From: Hyphomonadaceae bacterium
Lineage (GTDB): Bacteria; Pseudomonadota; Alphaproteobacteria; Caulobacterales; Hyphomonadaceae
Length of the DNA: 12,685 bases
NCBI GenBank assembly: GCA_030696545.1
Contig: JAUYSA010000142.1
Span: 1 to 12,685, forward strand
Reading direction: 5' to 3'
The notes below the pieces were generated by a model that saw only the letters and a program-made list of their open reading frames with translations, was not told the DNA's origin and ran no database searches. This document shows, one piece after another, positions 1-6,492 of this stretch. Positions within the stretch are counted from its first letter, which is position 1. The number at the start of each line of letters is the position of its first letter. A program made the position numbers and the translations under genes.

Positions 1-334
1 GGTTGGCGACCAGCTTGGCCGAGATCGGCGTGCGGCCGTCGGTTTTACGGTCCTGACGGGAATAGCCGAAATAGGGGATGACAGCGGTGATGCGGCGTGC
101 GCTGGCGCGGACAAGCGCATCAATCGTGATGAGAAGTTCCATCAGGTGGTCGTTGGCGGGCGCGGAAGTGGACTGGATCACATAGACGTCCTGCCCGCGG
201 ACGTTCTCGTTTACCTTCACGAAGACCTCGCGGTCCTTGAAGGTCTTCACTTCGGCATTGGTGAGGCGGATATCGAGATATGAGGCAATGTCATCGGCAA
301 GTGGCCGGTTGGAATTGCATGAGATGAGTTTCAT
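1..334 (-). CDS. prs: Ribose-phosphate pyrophosphokinase (PRPP synthetase), N-terminal part; runs off the left edge
   Basis: The enzyme transfers pyrophosphate from ATP to ribose-5-phosphate to make PRPP, the precursor of purines, pyrimidines, histidine, tryptophan and NAD; it is cytosolic. Only the first 111 residues are present, against roughly 310 in full-length family members. Translation begins MKLISCNSNRPLADDIASYL, the standard PRPP synthetase N terminus. It continues with a conserved FKDREVFVKVNENVRGQDVY block, a QSTSAPANDHLMELL block (residues about 55-70) and the PYFGYSRQDRK segment of the ATP/Mg site (about 88-98). The start ATG at 334-332 has a GGGAGAG ribosome-binding site on the minus strand at 348-342. 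The 188 bases separating it from pgeF suggest it has its own promoter, which I could not place. Family assignment is secure; the C-terminal catalytic half is outside the window. Confidence 0.96.
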   Translation of the reverse strand, partial: MKLISCNSNRPLADDIASYLDIRLTNAEVKTFKDREVFVKVNENVRGQDVYVIQSTSAPANDHLMELLITIDALVRASARRITAVIPYFGYSRQDRKTDGRTPISAKLVAN

Positions 335-434
335 CTGCCCGCTCTCCCGTTACGCCGCCCCTGAACCGTTCTGGTTGCAGGGGGCTCCCTCGGCGTCACG
401 CTTCTGTCGTAGAATCGAGGCGCGGGCAATCGCG

Positions 435-451
435 AAGGATGATGAATCCTT
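435..451. repeat. Perfect 6-bp inverted repeat in the prs upstream region
   Basis: AAGGAT, five bases, ATCCTT: a 17-base dyad in the 188-base gap between pgeF and prs, about 100 bases upstream of the prs start codon. It is not followed by a T-run on either strand, so it does not look like an intrinsic terminator. It could be an operator or a weak mRNA hairpin in the prs leader. Six-base arms can occur by chance, so the functional call is weak. No clear promoter boxes or other gene were found in 335-522. Confidence 0.3.
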
Positions 452-522
452 GGGAGTGTTTTTGTCGCTGCCAGATGAGACAGAAATGCCGCAGCACATT
501 GTTTGTGCATGGGGTTCCCGGA

Positions 523-1311
523 TCAAGCGACCAGCATGATGCCTGTCATGTTGCGTCCGCAGTCGCGATCGCCCGCTTTTACCGACGCGCGGTGAGAAAA
601 ATACACGTCCGGCTGCGTCAGCGTGTCATCCGCAAGGGCGTCCATGTGGGCGACGCCGAGGCGGGCGAGGCGGCCCAGGCAATAGCGCTTGAGATCAAAG
701 AACTGGCGATCGCCTTCGCCGGGCAGGAAGAGGGTTTCGGCCCAGGGCGTTGAATCCAGCACGGCGTCGGCGAGATCGGGGCCAACCTCGAACGATGTTT
801 GTGACAGGCACGGACCGACGCCAGCCGCTGTTTTGGATGGGTCGGCGCCAAGCACGAGCATGGCCTCGACTGCGCTTTCGATGACGCCGCCGACCGCGCC
901 GCGCCAGCCGGCATGGATCGCGGCGATGACGCCGTTGTGCGGATCGCACAATACGATGGGGGCGCAGTCAGCTGCGAGCACGCCGAGCAGGAGGCCGGGA
1001 CGTTTTGTGACCAGCGCATCGCATTCAGGGCGCTCGTTCGGCGGGAACGCCTTGTCGGTGATGACAGCTTTCGCGGAGTGGATCTGGCGAGGAGCCGCGA
1101 GATTGTCTGGCGAGGCGCCGAGGGCGAGGCAGACGCGGCGGCGGTTCTCGAAAACCTTCTCGGGTTCATCGCCAGAGCCGGGGCCGCAATTCAGCGATTT
1201 ATAGACGCCGTGCGAAACGCCGCCGCGACGCCCGAAGAAGCCGTGGCGGATGTGCATGGAGAAGCGCTTGAGCGCGGGAGCTTCCTCGAATGGCGGGCGG
1301 GTGTCGGTCAT
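523..1311 (-). CDS. pgeF: Peptidoglycan editing factor PgeF (YfiH/DUF152, 'polyphenol oxidase' family)
   Basis: This 262-residue protein belongs to the multicopper-polyphenol-oxidase/laccase-like family (YfiH). The E. coli member, PgeF, helps keep wrongly incorporated amino acids (L-Ser for L-Ala) out of peptidoglycan stem peptides; relatives have purine-nucleoside-processing or oxidase activity. The three metal/catalytic positions are visible: His78 in RQIHS, Cys116 in AADCAPIVLCD and His133 in AAIHAGWRG. GPC (166-168) and YFSHRA (237-242) are further family blocks. Length is normal. The ATG at 1311 lies 9 bases after the stop of the methyltransferase gene, with a modest GGA upstream, so it is probably the third gene of an lgt-methyltransferase-pgeF operon. 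The family is certain; the exact substrate in this organism is inferred. Confidence 0.93.
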   Translation of the reverse strand: MTDTRPPFEEAPALKRFSMHIRHGFFGRRGGVSHGVYKSLNCGPGSGDEPEKVFENRRRVCLALGASPDNLAAPRQIHSAKAVITDKAFPPNERPECDALVTKRPGLLLGVLAADCAPIVLCDPHNGVIAAIHAGWRGAVGGVIESAVEAMLVLGADPSKTAAGVGPCLSQTSFEVGPDLADAVLDSTPWAETLFLPGEGDRQFFDLKRYCLGRLARLGVAHMDALADDTLTQPDVYFSHRASVKAGDRDCGRNMTGIMLVA

Positions 1312-1320
1312 CGTGTTCCG

Positions 1321-2382
1321 CTAGAATCCGGGAGGCGCTTCGACGCCGTGCGGCGTCATTGCCACGCACTTGAACCTTGCCCCCATCTGATCGGGCGAGA
1401 CAAGCTTCTCGACTGCCTTGCGGATTTCATCTGTGCGTTGAGGGTTCGCGCGTATGAGCGCCTCCGCGCGCTCCTTTGCGCCGAGCCGGGTGAGAAAGTA
1501 GCGCTGCTGGATGGGGCCATGAACGGCGAGGCCCTCGCTCTCGCAGATGCGGCGCAGGCGGGGGAAGTCGACGTCGGCAGTCAAGTCAGACTCGCCGGGG
1601 TGAGCGAGAGGGTGAACCTGCTCGCCCGCCTTGTAAGCGCGGAGCGTTTCGTCCGGCGAACGATCGTCCGGCCCGTAGTCGATGAACAGTGCGCGGCCAG
1701 GATGCTGGCGGAAGCGATGGGCAAGGCTGGTGACGAGTGTTTCGAGGGCGGGCGCGACTTCGACATGATCGCCGACTGGAATGACATCTTCCGGGAGATC
1801 GGCCGGCGGCCCTGCTCCGAAAGCCAGATTGCCCTCGCGATCGAGGCCGACCTGGCGTTCGCGCCAGCCATTTCCATCTCGCACGAACTGGCGGATGGCG
1901 AGGCAATCGAGGAATTCATTAGCGATAACGATGGATGGGCCGGACGGCACGCTGCCCAGTTCATCGAAGTGGTGGATGTCGTGGCCGGTGAGAATGTGGG
2001 CCTGCTGCTTGCGAAGGGCTGGACTGGCCTCGACGAGCGCGATTTGTGCGGCGGCCTTGAAGCCCTTCACGCTGCCGGCGGCGCGCAGCAGGTCCGCCAT
2101 CATGGTGGCGCGGCCGGGGCCAAGCTCCACCAGCCAGAACTTCTCGGGCGAGCCGATACGCATCCATTCGTGCGCGGCCCACAGGCCGAGCAGTTCGCCA
2201 AACACCTGGCTGGTTTCCGGCGAGGTGGTGAAGTCGTGGTTGAAGCCGGGCCGCGTTGCGTAATAGCCGTCACGCGGATCGTGCAGGCACATCAGCATGT
2301 AGAGCGAGACCGGCATGGGCCCGTTGACGCGGATGGCCTCCTGGATGCGTGCGCGCAATCCGGTTGGCGCGGGGCCGCTCAA
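1321..2382 (-). CDS. SAM-dependent methyltransferase of the MidA/NDUFAF7 family (DUF185, COG1565)
   Basis: This 353-residue protein matches the family of mitochondrial NDUFAF7/MidA, which methylates an arginine of a complex I subunit during assembly; the role of bacterial members is not settled. The N-terminal helix plus the CLHDPRDGYYATRPGF block (about 32-47) is diagnostic. The SAM-binding motif is VELGPGRATMMADLLR (about 85-100), followed by the family block ANEFLDCLAIRQF (about 155-167), then IDYG and DLTADVDF, and a terminal MGARFKCVAMT stretch. The start is TTG at 2382, whose last bases overlap the lgt stop (TTGA). The first in-frame ATG (codon 23) would remove part of the conserved N-terminal helix, so TTG is preferred. 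GGTGAAGCGAAG within the end of lgt can serve as ribosome-binding site. Translational coupling to lgt is likely. Confidence 0.9.
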   Translation of the reverse strand: MSGPAPTGLRARIQEAIRVNGPMPVSLYMLMCLHDPRDGYYATRPGFNHDFTTSPETSQVFGELLGLWAAHEWMRIGSPEKFWLVELGPGRATMMADLLRAAGSVKGFKAAAQIALVEASPALRKQQAHILTGHDIHHFDELGSVPSGPSIVIANEFLDCLAIRQFVRDGNGWRERQVGLDREGNLAFGAGPPADLPEDVIPVGDHVEVAPALETLVTSLAHRFRQHPGRALFIDYGPDDRSPDETLRAYKAGEQVHPLAHPGESDLTADVDFPRLRRICESEGLAVHGPIQQRYFLTRLGAKERAEALIRANPQRTDEIRKAVEKLVSPDQMGARFKCVAMTPHGVEAPPGF

Positions 2383-3302
2383 GCAGGCTTCGCTTCACCC
2401 GGCGTGCGGTTGGCCCGCCAGATCAGGTAAGCGCCACCCAGGACCATCGGAATGGAGAGCAACATGCCCATCGTGAACCATTCCGGCATGATGCCTTGCG
2501 TGAAGTTGTCAGGCTCCCGGAAGTTTTCGGCGATGGTGCGGCTGATCGCGTAGCCGATCAGGAAGATGCCCGCGACCGTGCCGGGCTTGCGCAGCAAGCG
2601 GAGCTGCCAGACGGCGAAGGCGCAGATCGCGAACAGCAGCAGGCCTTCGAGCGCGGCTTCATAGAGCTGGCTGGGATGGACGAGCGGCTTGCCGTCGACA
2701 GGGCCCCATTCGCGGGTCGCCCAGTTGTAATCGGGGAAACGCATTGCCCATGGCGCGTCTGTCGGGCGGCCGTAGAGTTCGGCGTTGATGAAGTTGGCGC
2801 CCCGCACAAGGAAAATACCGATTGGGGCGGCCGCACAGGCGACGTCGCCAAGGCTGATGAACGGGATCTTGCGCAGCCAGGATGTGGCGAACACGGCAAT
2901 GATCGCGCCGATCAATCCGCCATGGAAGGACATGCCGCCCTCCCACATGCGCAGGATGAACAGCGGATCGCCGGTCAGTTTGTGCGGCTCGTAGGGGATG
3001 GTGTAAAAAAGAATATAGCCGATACGGCCGCCGAGCAGGATGCCGATCATCGCGTAGAAGGCGAAGTCGTCAATATCCTGCTTTTTCAGCGGACCTGCCG
3101 GGGCGTCTCCCCAGAGGCGGGCCGTGGACACAAGGCGGACTGCGTACCACCAGCCTGCCAGCAGCCCGAATATGTAGCCCAGCGCATACCAGCGCACCGG
3201 GAACGGGCCCAGATTGATGGGGCCAAGCTGCATTTCCGGCAGCGGAATGGTGAAAGCCGCCGGATCAATGCGGGGGAAGGGGATTTCCAGGGGGATGTAC
3301 AT
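2379..3302 (-). CDS. lgt: Prolipoprotein diacylglyceryl transferase
   Basis: Lgt is an inner-membrane enzyme that moves a diacylglyceryl group from phosphatidylglycerol to the lipobox cysteine of prolipoproteins, the first step of lipoprotein maturation. The 307-residue sequence has several hydrophobic membrane segments (about 35-55, 80-100, 127-142, 155-170, 217-233, 242-258, 276-294). Signature blocks are GGRIGY (91-96), the catalytic-site HGGL (127-130), RGANFINAELYGRPT (167-181), HPSQLYEA (209-216) and FREPD (261-265). The conserved His of HGG and the Arg residues of RGANFIN and FREPD, matching functionally important E. coli positions, are all present. The N terminus is about 20 residues longer than minimal Lgt proteins. 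No obvious Shine-Dalgarno precedes the ATG at 3302, so a leaderless or weakly initiated message is possible. It heads the lgt-methyltransferase-pgeF run. Confidence 0.97.
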   Translation of the reverse strand: MYIPLEIPFPRIDPAAFTIPLPEMQLGPINLGPFPVRWYALGYIFGLLAGWWYAVRLVSTARLWGDAPAGPLKKQDIDDFAFYAMIGILLGGRIGYILFYTIPYEPHKLTGDPLFILRMWEGGMSFHGGLIGAIIAVFATSWLRKIPFISLGDVACAAAPIGIFLVRGANFINAELYGRPTDAPWAMRFPDYNWATREWGPVDGKPLVHPSQLYEAALEGLLLFAICAFAVWQLRLLRKPGTVAGIFLIGYAISRTIAENFREPDNFTQGIMPEWFTMGMLLSIPMVLGGAYLIWRANRTPGEAKPA

Positions 3303-3324
3303 GAGGCGACGCTGTATCCCATTC

Positions 3325-3347
3325 GCGGGGTACTTTGAAATCCCCGC
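3325..3347. repeat. Inverted repeat GCGGGG-N11-CCCCGC between the divergent lgt and ubiK genes
   Basis: Two perfect 6-base arms (3325-3330 and 3342-3347) flank an AT-rich 11-base centre. The element lies about 22 bases upstream of the lgt start and overlaps the candidate -35 box of ubiK. Its position between divergent genes would suit a shared operator, but GC-rich arms of this length are not rare in this DNA. No T-run follows on either strand. Confidence 0.3.
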
Positions 3348-3366
3348 TGTGCTGGGCCATATAGAT
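3335..3366 (+). promoter_or_regulatory. Candidate sigma-70-type promoter for ubiK
   Basis: A TTGAAA (3335-3340, five of six bases of the -35 consensus) is followed after 19 bases by TATAGAT (3360-3366). Transcription would start near 3373, giving a leader of about 34 bases that carries a strong GGAGG (3396-3400) six bases before the ubiK ATG. The 19-base spacer is longer than optimal, so the call is tentative. Confidence 0.4.
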
Positions 3367-3406
3367 ACCGGCTCCGGCGACGGGGTCTATCGCTTGGAGG
3401 CGTCAT

Positions 3407-3679
3407 ATGCAGACCCGCAACCCGATCATGGACGATATTTCGCGCGTCATGCAGGGCGCCGCTGGAATGGCGCAGGCGGCCAATGATGAGGCAAAAGCGC
3501 TTTTTCGCTCTGGAGTGGAGCGGATGATCGCCGACATGGACCTTGTGAAACGCGAGGAATTCGAGGCGATCAAGACGCTGGCTCGCTCAGCGCTTGAAAA
3601 GGCTGAAGCTTTGGAGCTCCGCATCGCTGAACTCGAGGCGAAACTGGGCGGCGGCGAGACGGCGGATCGGCGTCCCTAG
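3407..3679 (+). CDS. ubiK: Ubiquinone biosynthesis accessory factor UbiK (YqiC/BMFP family)
   Basis: UbiK is a small, mostly helical protein that binds membranes and helps the soluble ubiquinone-biosynthesis complex under aerobic conditions in enterobacteria. The 90 residues show the family layout: an amphipathic N-terminal half (MQTRNPIMDDISRVMQGAAG), then the hallmark KREEFEAIKTLARSALEKAE (about 45-64), then a heptad-patterned coiled coil ending ALELRIAELEAKLGG (about 65-80). Length is normal. The ATG at 3407 has GGAGG at 3396-3400; the in-frame ATG at codon 8 would lose the conserved NP motif. It is divergent from lgt and 109 bases upstream of the YbjN gene. The family is confident; its role in an alphaproteobacterium is carried over from the E. 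coli work. Confidence 0.88.
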   Translation: MQTRNPIMDDISRVMQGAAGMAQAANDEAKALFRSGVERMIADMDLVKREEFEAIKTLARSALEKAEALELRIAELEAKLGGGETADRRP

Positions 3680-3717
3680 GCGCGATTCTCATCTCCAAAC
3701 CCTTAACCACGCCGCCA

Positions 3718-3744
3718 TTGTTAGACACGCCAACGGTCTATAGC
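3718..3744 (+). promoter_or_regulatory. Weak candidate promoter for the ybjN-proC pair
   Basis: TTGTTA (3718-3723) and TATAGC (3739-3744) are spaced by 15 bases in the 109-base gap after ubiK. Both boxes match only four of six consensus bases and the spacing is short. The leader between here and the next gene holds a small hairpin (CGGGC-TTT-GCCCG, 3758-3770) and a strong GGGAGG ribosome-binding site at 3778-3783. Read-through from ubiK is an equally good explanation. Confidence 0.25.
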
Positions 3745-3788
3745 GTTTGAACCGAAGCGGGCTTTGCCCGTGATTCTGGGAGGACCAG

Positions 3789-4292
3789 ATGTCGCAACTG
3801 AACAGCATCTCCGCCGAATTCACCGATCGCGCCATGGATGTCGTCGAGCAGACCCTGCTCGCGGCGGACTGGGCGTGCGAGCGTTCGGAAGAAGGCATGA
3901 TCCACTGTGCGTCGATGACGAAGTGGGGCGAGTTCGGCGGCATGTTCGCCTGGCGCGACGAACCGGCCTCTCTCAACTTCTCCCTGACGCTCGACCTGCG
4001 TGCGCCGAACGCCAAGCAGTCTGCGATCTCTGACCTGCTGCGCCGGCTCAACGAGCGGCTGTGGCTGGGCCATTTCGATTACTGGAATGACGAGGGTGTG
4101 GCTGTGTTCCGTCACACCATTCCGATGCTCGACCGCATCGCGCCCGATCCGGGCGAGATCGCCGCCATCCTGCAGGCTGCGCTTGATGCGGCTGATCAGT
4201 TCCTGCCCGCGTTCAACTTCGTGGTGTGGGCCGGCAAGTCGGCTGAAGAAGCCGTGGCTGCGGTCGTCTTCGAAACACACGGCGAGGCGTAA
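3789..4292 (+). CDS. YbjN-domain protein (DUF1790-type), proC neighbour
   Basis: This soluble protein of 167 residues resembles the YbjN sensory-transduction-regulator-like family, whose fold is related to type III secretion chaperones. Biochemical function is not established. Visible family features are an N-terminal helix (MDVVEQTLLAADWACERSEE), a WGEFGGMFAWRDEPASLNFS beta region (about 46-65), a LRRLNERLWLGHFDYWND segment (about 84-101) with VAVFRHTIPM after it, and a C-terminal helical pair (about 118-160). It starts at the ATG at 3789 with GGGAGG five bases upstream, and stops 5 bases before proC. In alphaproteobacteria this gene type commonly sits directly upstream of proC, a conserved pairing that hints at a functional or expression link. 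No signal peptide or membrane segment is visible. Confidence 0.8.
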   Translation: MSQLNSISAEFTDRAMDVVEQTLLAADWACERSEEGMIHCASMTKWGEFGGMFAWRDEPASLNFSLTLDLRAPNAKQSAISDLLRRLNERLWLGHFDYWNDEGVAVFRHTIPMLDRIAPDPGEIAAILQAALDAADQFLPAFNFVVWAGKSAEEAVAAVVFETHGEA

Positions 4293-4297
4293 GCTTC

Positions 4298-5152
4298 ATG
4301 GCCGCGGGCTCATCCACCTCTGTGGAGGGCGCGCGGCTGAAGCATGCGGTTCTCGTTGGCGCCGGGCGCATGGGCTCCGCGATGGCGCGCGGCTGGATCC
4401 AGGATCTGGGCGCGGCTGGCGTTGGGCGGCTTTCGGTCGTCGAGCGCGCGCCGACCGAGGATGTGATCGAGGCCTCCGAAGACAAGCTGATCGTTCTCAA
4501 TCCGCCGCCTGAACCTGCAGACATTCTTGTGCTTGCGATCAAGCCGCAGAATTTTACAGGTGCGGTCGAAGGACTGAAAGCGTGGGTGTCGCCGCAGACG
4601 CTGGTTGTGTCGATCATGGCTGGCGTGACGATTGCGCGGATTTCGTCTGCACTCGGCTGCGAAAAAGTTGCGCGCGCGATGCCGAATACGCCGGGCGCGA
4701 TCGGCATGGGTGCGACGGCGTTCGCTTTGTCGCCTGCCTGCAGCGACGCGGAAAGCGTGGCGACCGGCCATTTGCTTGAGCCGCTGGGTCTGGTGATCGG
4801 GCCGCTGAAGGAAGAACAGATGGACGCGGTAACGGCCGTGTCAGGTTCTGGACCGGCCTATGTGTTCCTGCTGGTCGAAGCGCTGGCTGCGGCGGGACGT
4901 TCGGCCGGCCTTGGCGAGGCGACGGCGCTTACGCTGGCGCGCGAGACGATCGTTGGCGCGGGAGCGTTGCTGGGCAACTCTTCTGAGTCGCCGGCTGATC
5001 TGCGCAAGGCGGTGACGTCTCCCAATGGAACGACAGCCGCCGCCCTCGATGTGCTGATGTCGGCTGGCGGGATGCCGGACCTGATGCGCAAGGCAGTGGA
5101 TGCAGCTGTGCGGCGCGGGCAGGAATTGTCGCGCGAGGCGGAGAAGAAGTAG
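4298..5152 (+). CDS. proC: Pyrroline-5-carboxylate reductase
   Basis: ProC reduces L-1-pyrroline-5-carboxylate to L-proline with NAD(P)H, the last step of proline synthesis, in the cytosol. The 284 residues show the N-terminal Rossmann fold with GAGRMG (21-26), the cofactor-domain blocks AIKPQ (80-84) and ARAMPNTPG (125-133), and the C-terminal P5CR signature: AVTAVSGSGPAYVFLLVEAL (177-196) and LRKAVTSPNGTT (235-246). Length is normal apart from about 12 extra residues at the N terminus before the first beta strand. The ATG at 4298 is 5 bases after the ybjN stop, with GAGG at 4284-4287 as ribosome-binding site. It converges with the kinase gene; only 7 bases separate the stop codons. Confidence 0.96.
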   Translation: MAAGSSTSVEGARLKHAVLVGAGRMGSAMARGWIQDLGAAGVGRLSVVERAPTEDVIEASEDKLIVLNPPPEPADILVLAIKPQNFTGAVEGLKAWVSPQTLVVSIMAGVTIARISSALGCEKVARAMPNTPGAIGMGATAFALSPACSDAESVATGHLLEPLGLVIGPLKEEQMDAVTAVSGSGPAYVFLLVEALAAAGRSAGLGEATALTLARETIVGAGALLGNSSESPADLRKAVTSPNGTTAAALDVLMSAGGMPDLMRKAVDAAVRRGQELSREAEKK

Positions 5153-5159
5153 GCGAGGG

Positions 5160-6491
5160 CTAGTCGTCCTCGTCCCTCAGGCCCTTTGGCCGTTCCGCGT
5201 CGAGCGGCAGGCGGATCACGGCGCGCAGGCCGCCGAGTTCGGATTTTCCGAGCGTAACGTCGCCGCCATGGGCGCGTGCTGTATCCCGCGCGATGGTGAG
5301 GCCGAGGCCGACCCCTGAGACGTTCTGGTTGCGCGATGGGTCGAGACGGCTGAAAGGCCGGAACGCGTCTTCATAGTTTTCGGGCGGAATGCCGGGCCCG
5401 TCGTCCTCTATGGTGATGACGGCCTCACCCGGTGGCGTCGAGACCGTGACGCGGACCTTCTTGCCGTGGTCTGCGGCGTTGTTGGCCAGATTCGAGATCG
5501 CACGCTTCAGAGCAAGCGGGCGGATGCGCATCTGGACGGGCGCCACGGAGACGAATTCCAGATCGGTGCGGGTGGCTGCGACGGCGGAGGCCTCGCGGGC
5601 GATCGCGGTGACGTCTGCCGGCACGGGCTGTTCGCTGTCCTCGCCGCGCGCGAAGGCGAGGTAGCCGTCGAGCATACGCTCCATCTCGTCGATGTCGCGC
5701 CGGGCTTCTGTGGTGTCGTATTCCTTAGGCGCGAGGGCGAGTTCAAGTTTCAGGCGCGCAAGGGGTGTGCGTAGGTCGTGGCTGACGCCGGCTAGCATGG
5801 CCGTGCGCTGGTCAGCGTAGCGGCGGATGCGGTTGCGCATGCGCAGGAGCGAGCGCGCGGCCTTTCGCACTTCCAGCGCGCCGGATGGCTTGAAGTTCGG
5901 CATATCCTCGCCGCGTCCGAACACGTCTGCCGCCCATGACAGCTGCAGGATCGAGCGGACCTGATTGCGCAGGAACAGGTAGGACGTGATCAGCAGGAAG
6001 ACGCTGAAAGCGACGGTCCAGACGATGAAAATGTGCGCGTTGATGATGATCACGCGCTTGCGGTCCATCTTCGCTTCCAGCAGGCCGTCATCCATCAGGA
6101 TGCGAACCGTCAGCAGATCGTCGGGCCGGTAACGGTACGCCCATGTCTGGTCACGGAAGCGGAGGCGCAGCTCTTCGCCCAGTTCATCGCAACAGGCCTC
6201 GCCATCTGGCCGGATCAGCGTTGTGACGCCGGGGGTGAAGGTCACATCCATCAGGCCCGACCGGCGAAACCCGTCCGTCAGCTCGACCCAGATCTGCGGG
6301 TTAGTCAGGCGTTCGCTATTGACGAAGGCCAGTTCGTCCGCGACCGCGCGCGACAGGCGGCTGTTCACCTGCTGGACGTGCGTTGTGAAGAAGTAGAGCG
6401 TCATGGATACGACAAAGATCATCATCGGAACGATGAGGATCATGATGTGACGGGCGTTGTAGCCTTGCGGCGTGTAGTCTCGCAGCCGCAT
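5160..6491 (-). CDS. EnvZ-like membrane sensor histidine kinase
   Basis: This is a 443-residue inner-membrane histidine kinase of the OmpR/EnvZ class, presumably phosphorylating the response regulator encoded 1 base upstream. Layout: membrane segment 1 at about 16-36; a periplasmic loop at about 38-147; membrane segment 2 at about 148-173; HAMP linker at about 175-228; H-box AGVSHDLRTPLARLKLE (234-250) with His238; N-box NLANNAADHG (334-343); G1 DDGPGIP (363-369); F-box FRPFSRLD (377-384); G2 GVGLGL (393-398). All catalytic motifs are intact, so it should be an active kinase. Its only cysteines are Cys100-Cys101, side by side in the predicted periplasmic loop. The ATG at 6491 follows the regulator's TGA after one base, so expression is almost certainly coupled. 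The signal it senses is unknown. Confidence 0.94.
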   Translation of the reverse strand: MRLRDYTPQGYNARHIMILIVPMMIFVVSMTLYFFTTHVQQVNSRLSRAVADELAFVNSERLTNPQIWVELTDGFRRSGLMDVTFTPGVTTLIRPDGEACCDELGEELRLRFRDQTWAYRYRPDDLLTVRILMDDGLLEAKMDRKRVIIINAHIFIVWTVAFSVFLLITSYLFLRNQVRSILQLSWAADVFGRGEDMPNFKPSGALEVRKAARSLLRMRNRIRRYADQRTAMLAGVSHDLRTPLARLKLELALAPKEYDTTEARRDIDEMERMLDGYLAFARGEDSEQPVPADVTAIAREASAVAATRTDLEFVSVAPVQMRIRPLALKRAISNLANNAADHGKKVRVTVSTPPGEAVITIEDDGPGIPPENYEDAFRPFSRLDPSRNQNVSGVGLGLTIARDTARAHGGDVTLGKSELGGLRAVIRLPLDAERPKGLRDEDD

Positions 6492-6492
6492 A

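Noticed and set aside
494..508. GCACA-N5-TGTGC hairpin just after pgeF
   Set aside because: A 5-base stem without a following T-run; not a convincing terminator.
331..510. A 59-codon minus-strand reading frame filling the pgeF-prs gap and ending in an ATGA overlap with the prs start
   Set aside because: About half of its third positions are G/C, far below the neighbouring genes, it uses rare AGA/AGG codons repeatedly, and the peptide is a low-complexity Arg/Pro/Thr mix. The overlap with prs is probably chance.
913..2430. A 505-codon open frame on the plus strand
   Set aside because: It lies antisense to pgeF and the methyltransferase gene, both of which have clear family motifs. Long antisense frames are expected in GC-rich DNA.
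3703..3708. TTAACC resembling a CtrA half site upstream of the ybjN gene
   Set aside because: A full CtrA box needs a second TTAA seven bases on, which is absent; a lone half site is expected by chance.
3758..3770. Small hairpin CGGGC-TTT-GCCCG in the leader of the ybjN gene
   Set aside because: A 5-base stem with a 3-base loop and no T-run; too short to call a terminator or riboswitch.
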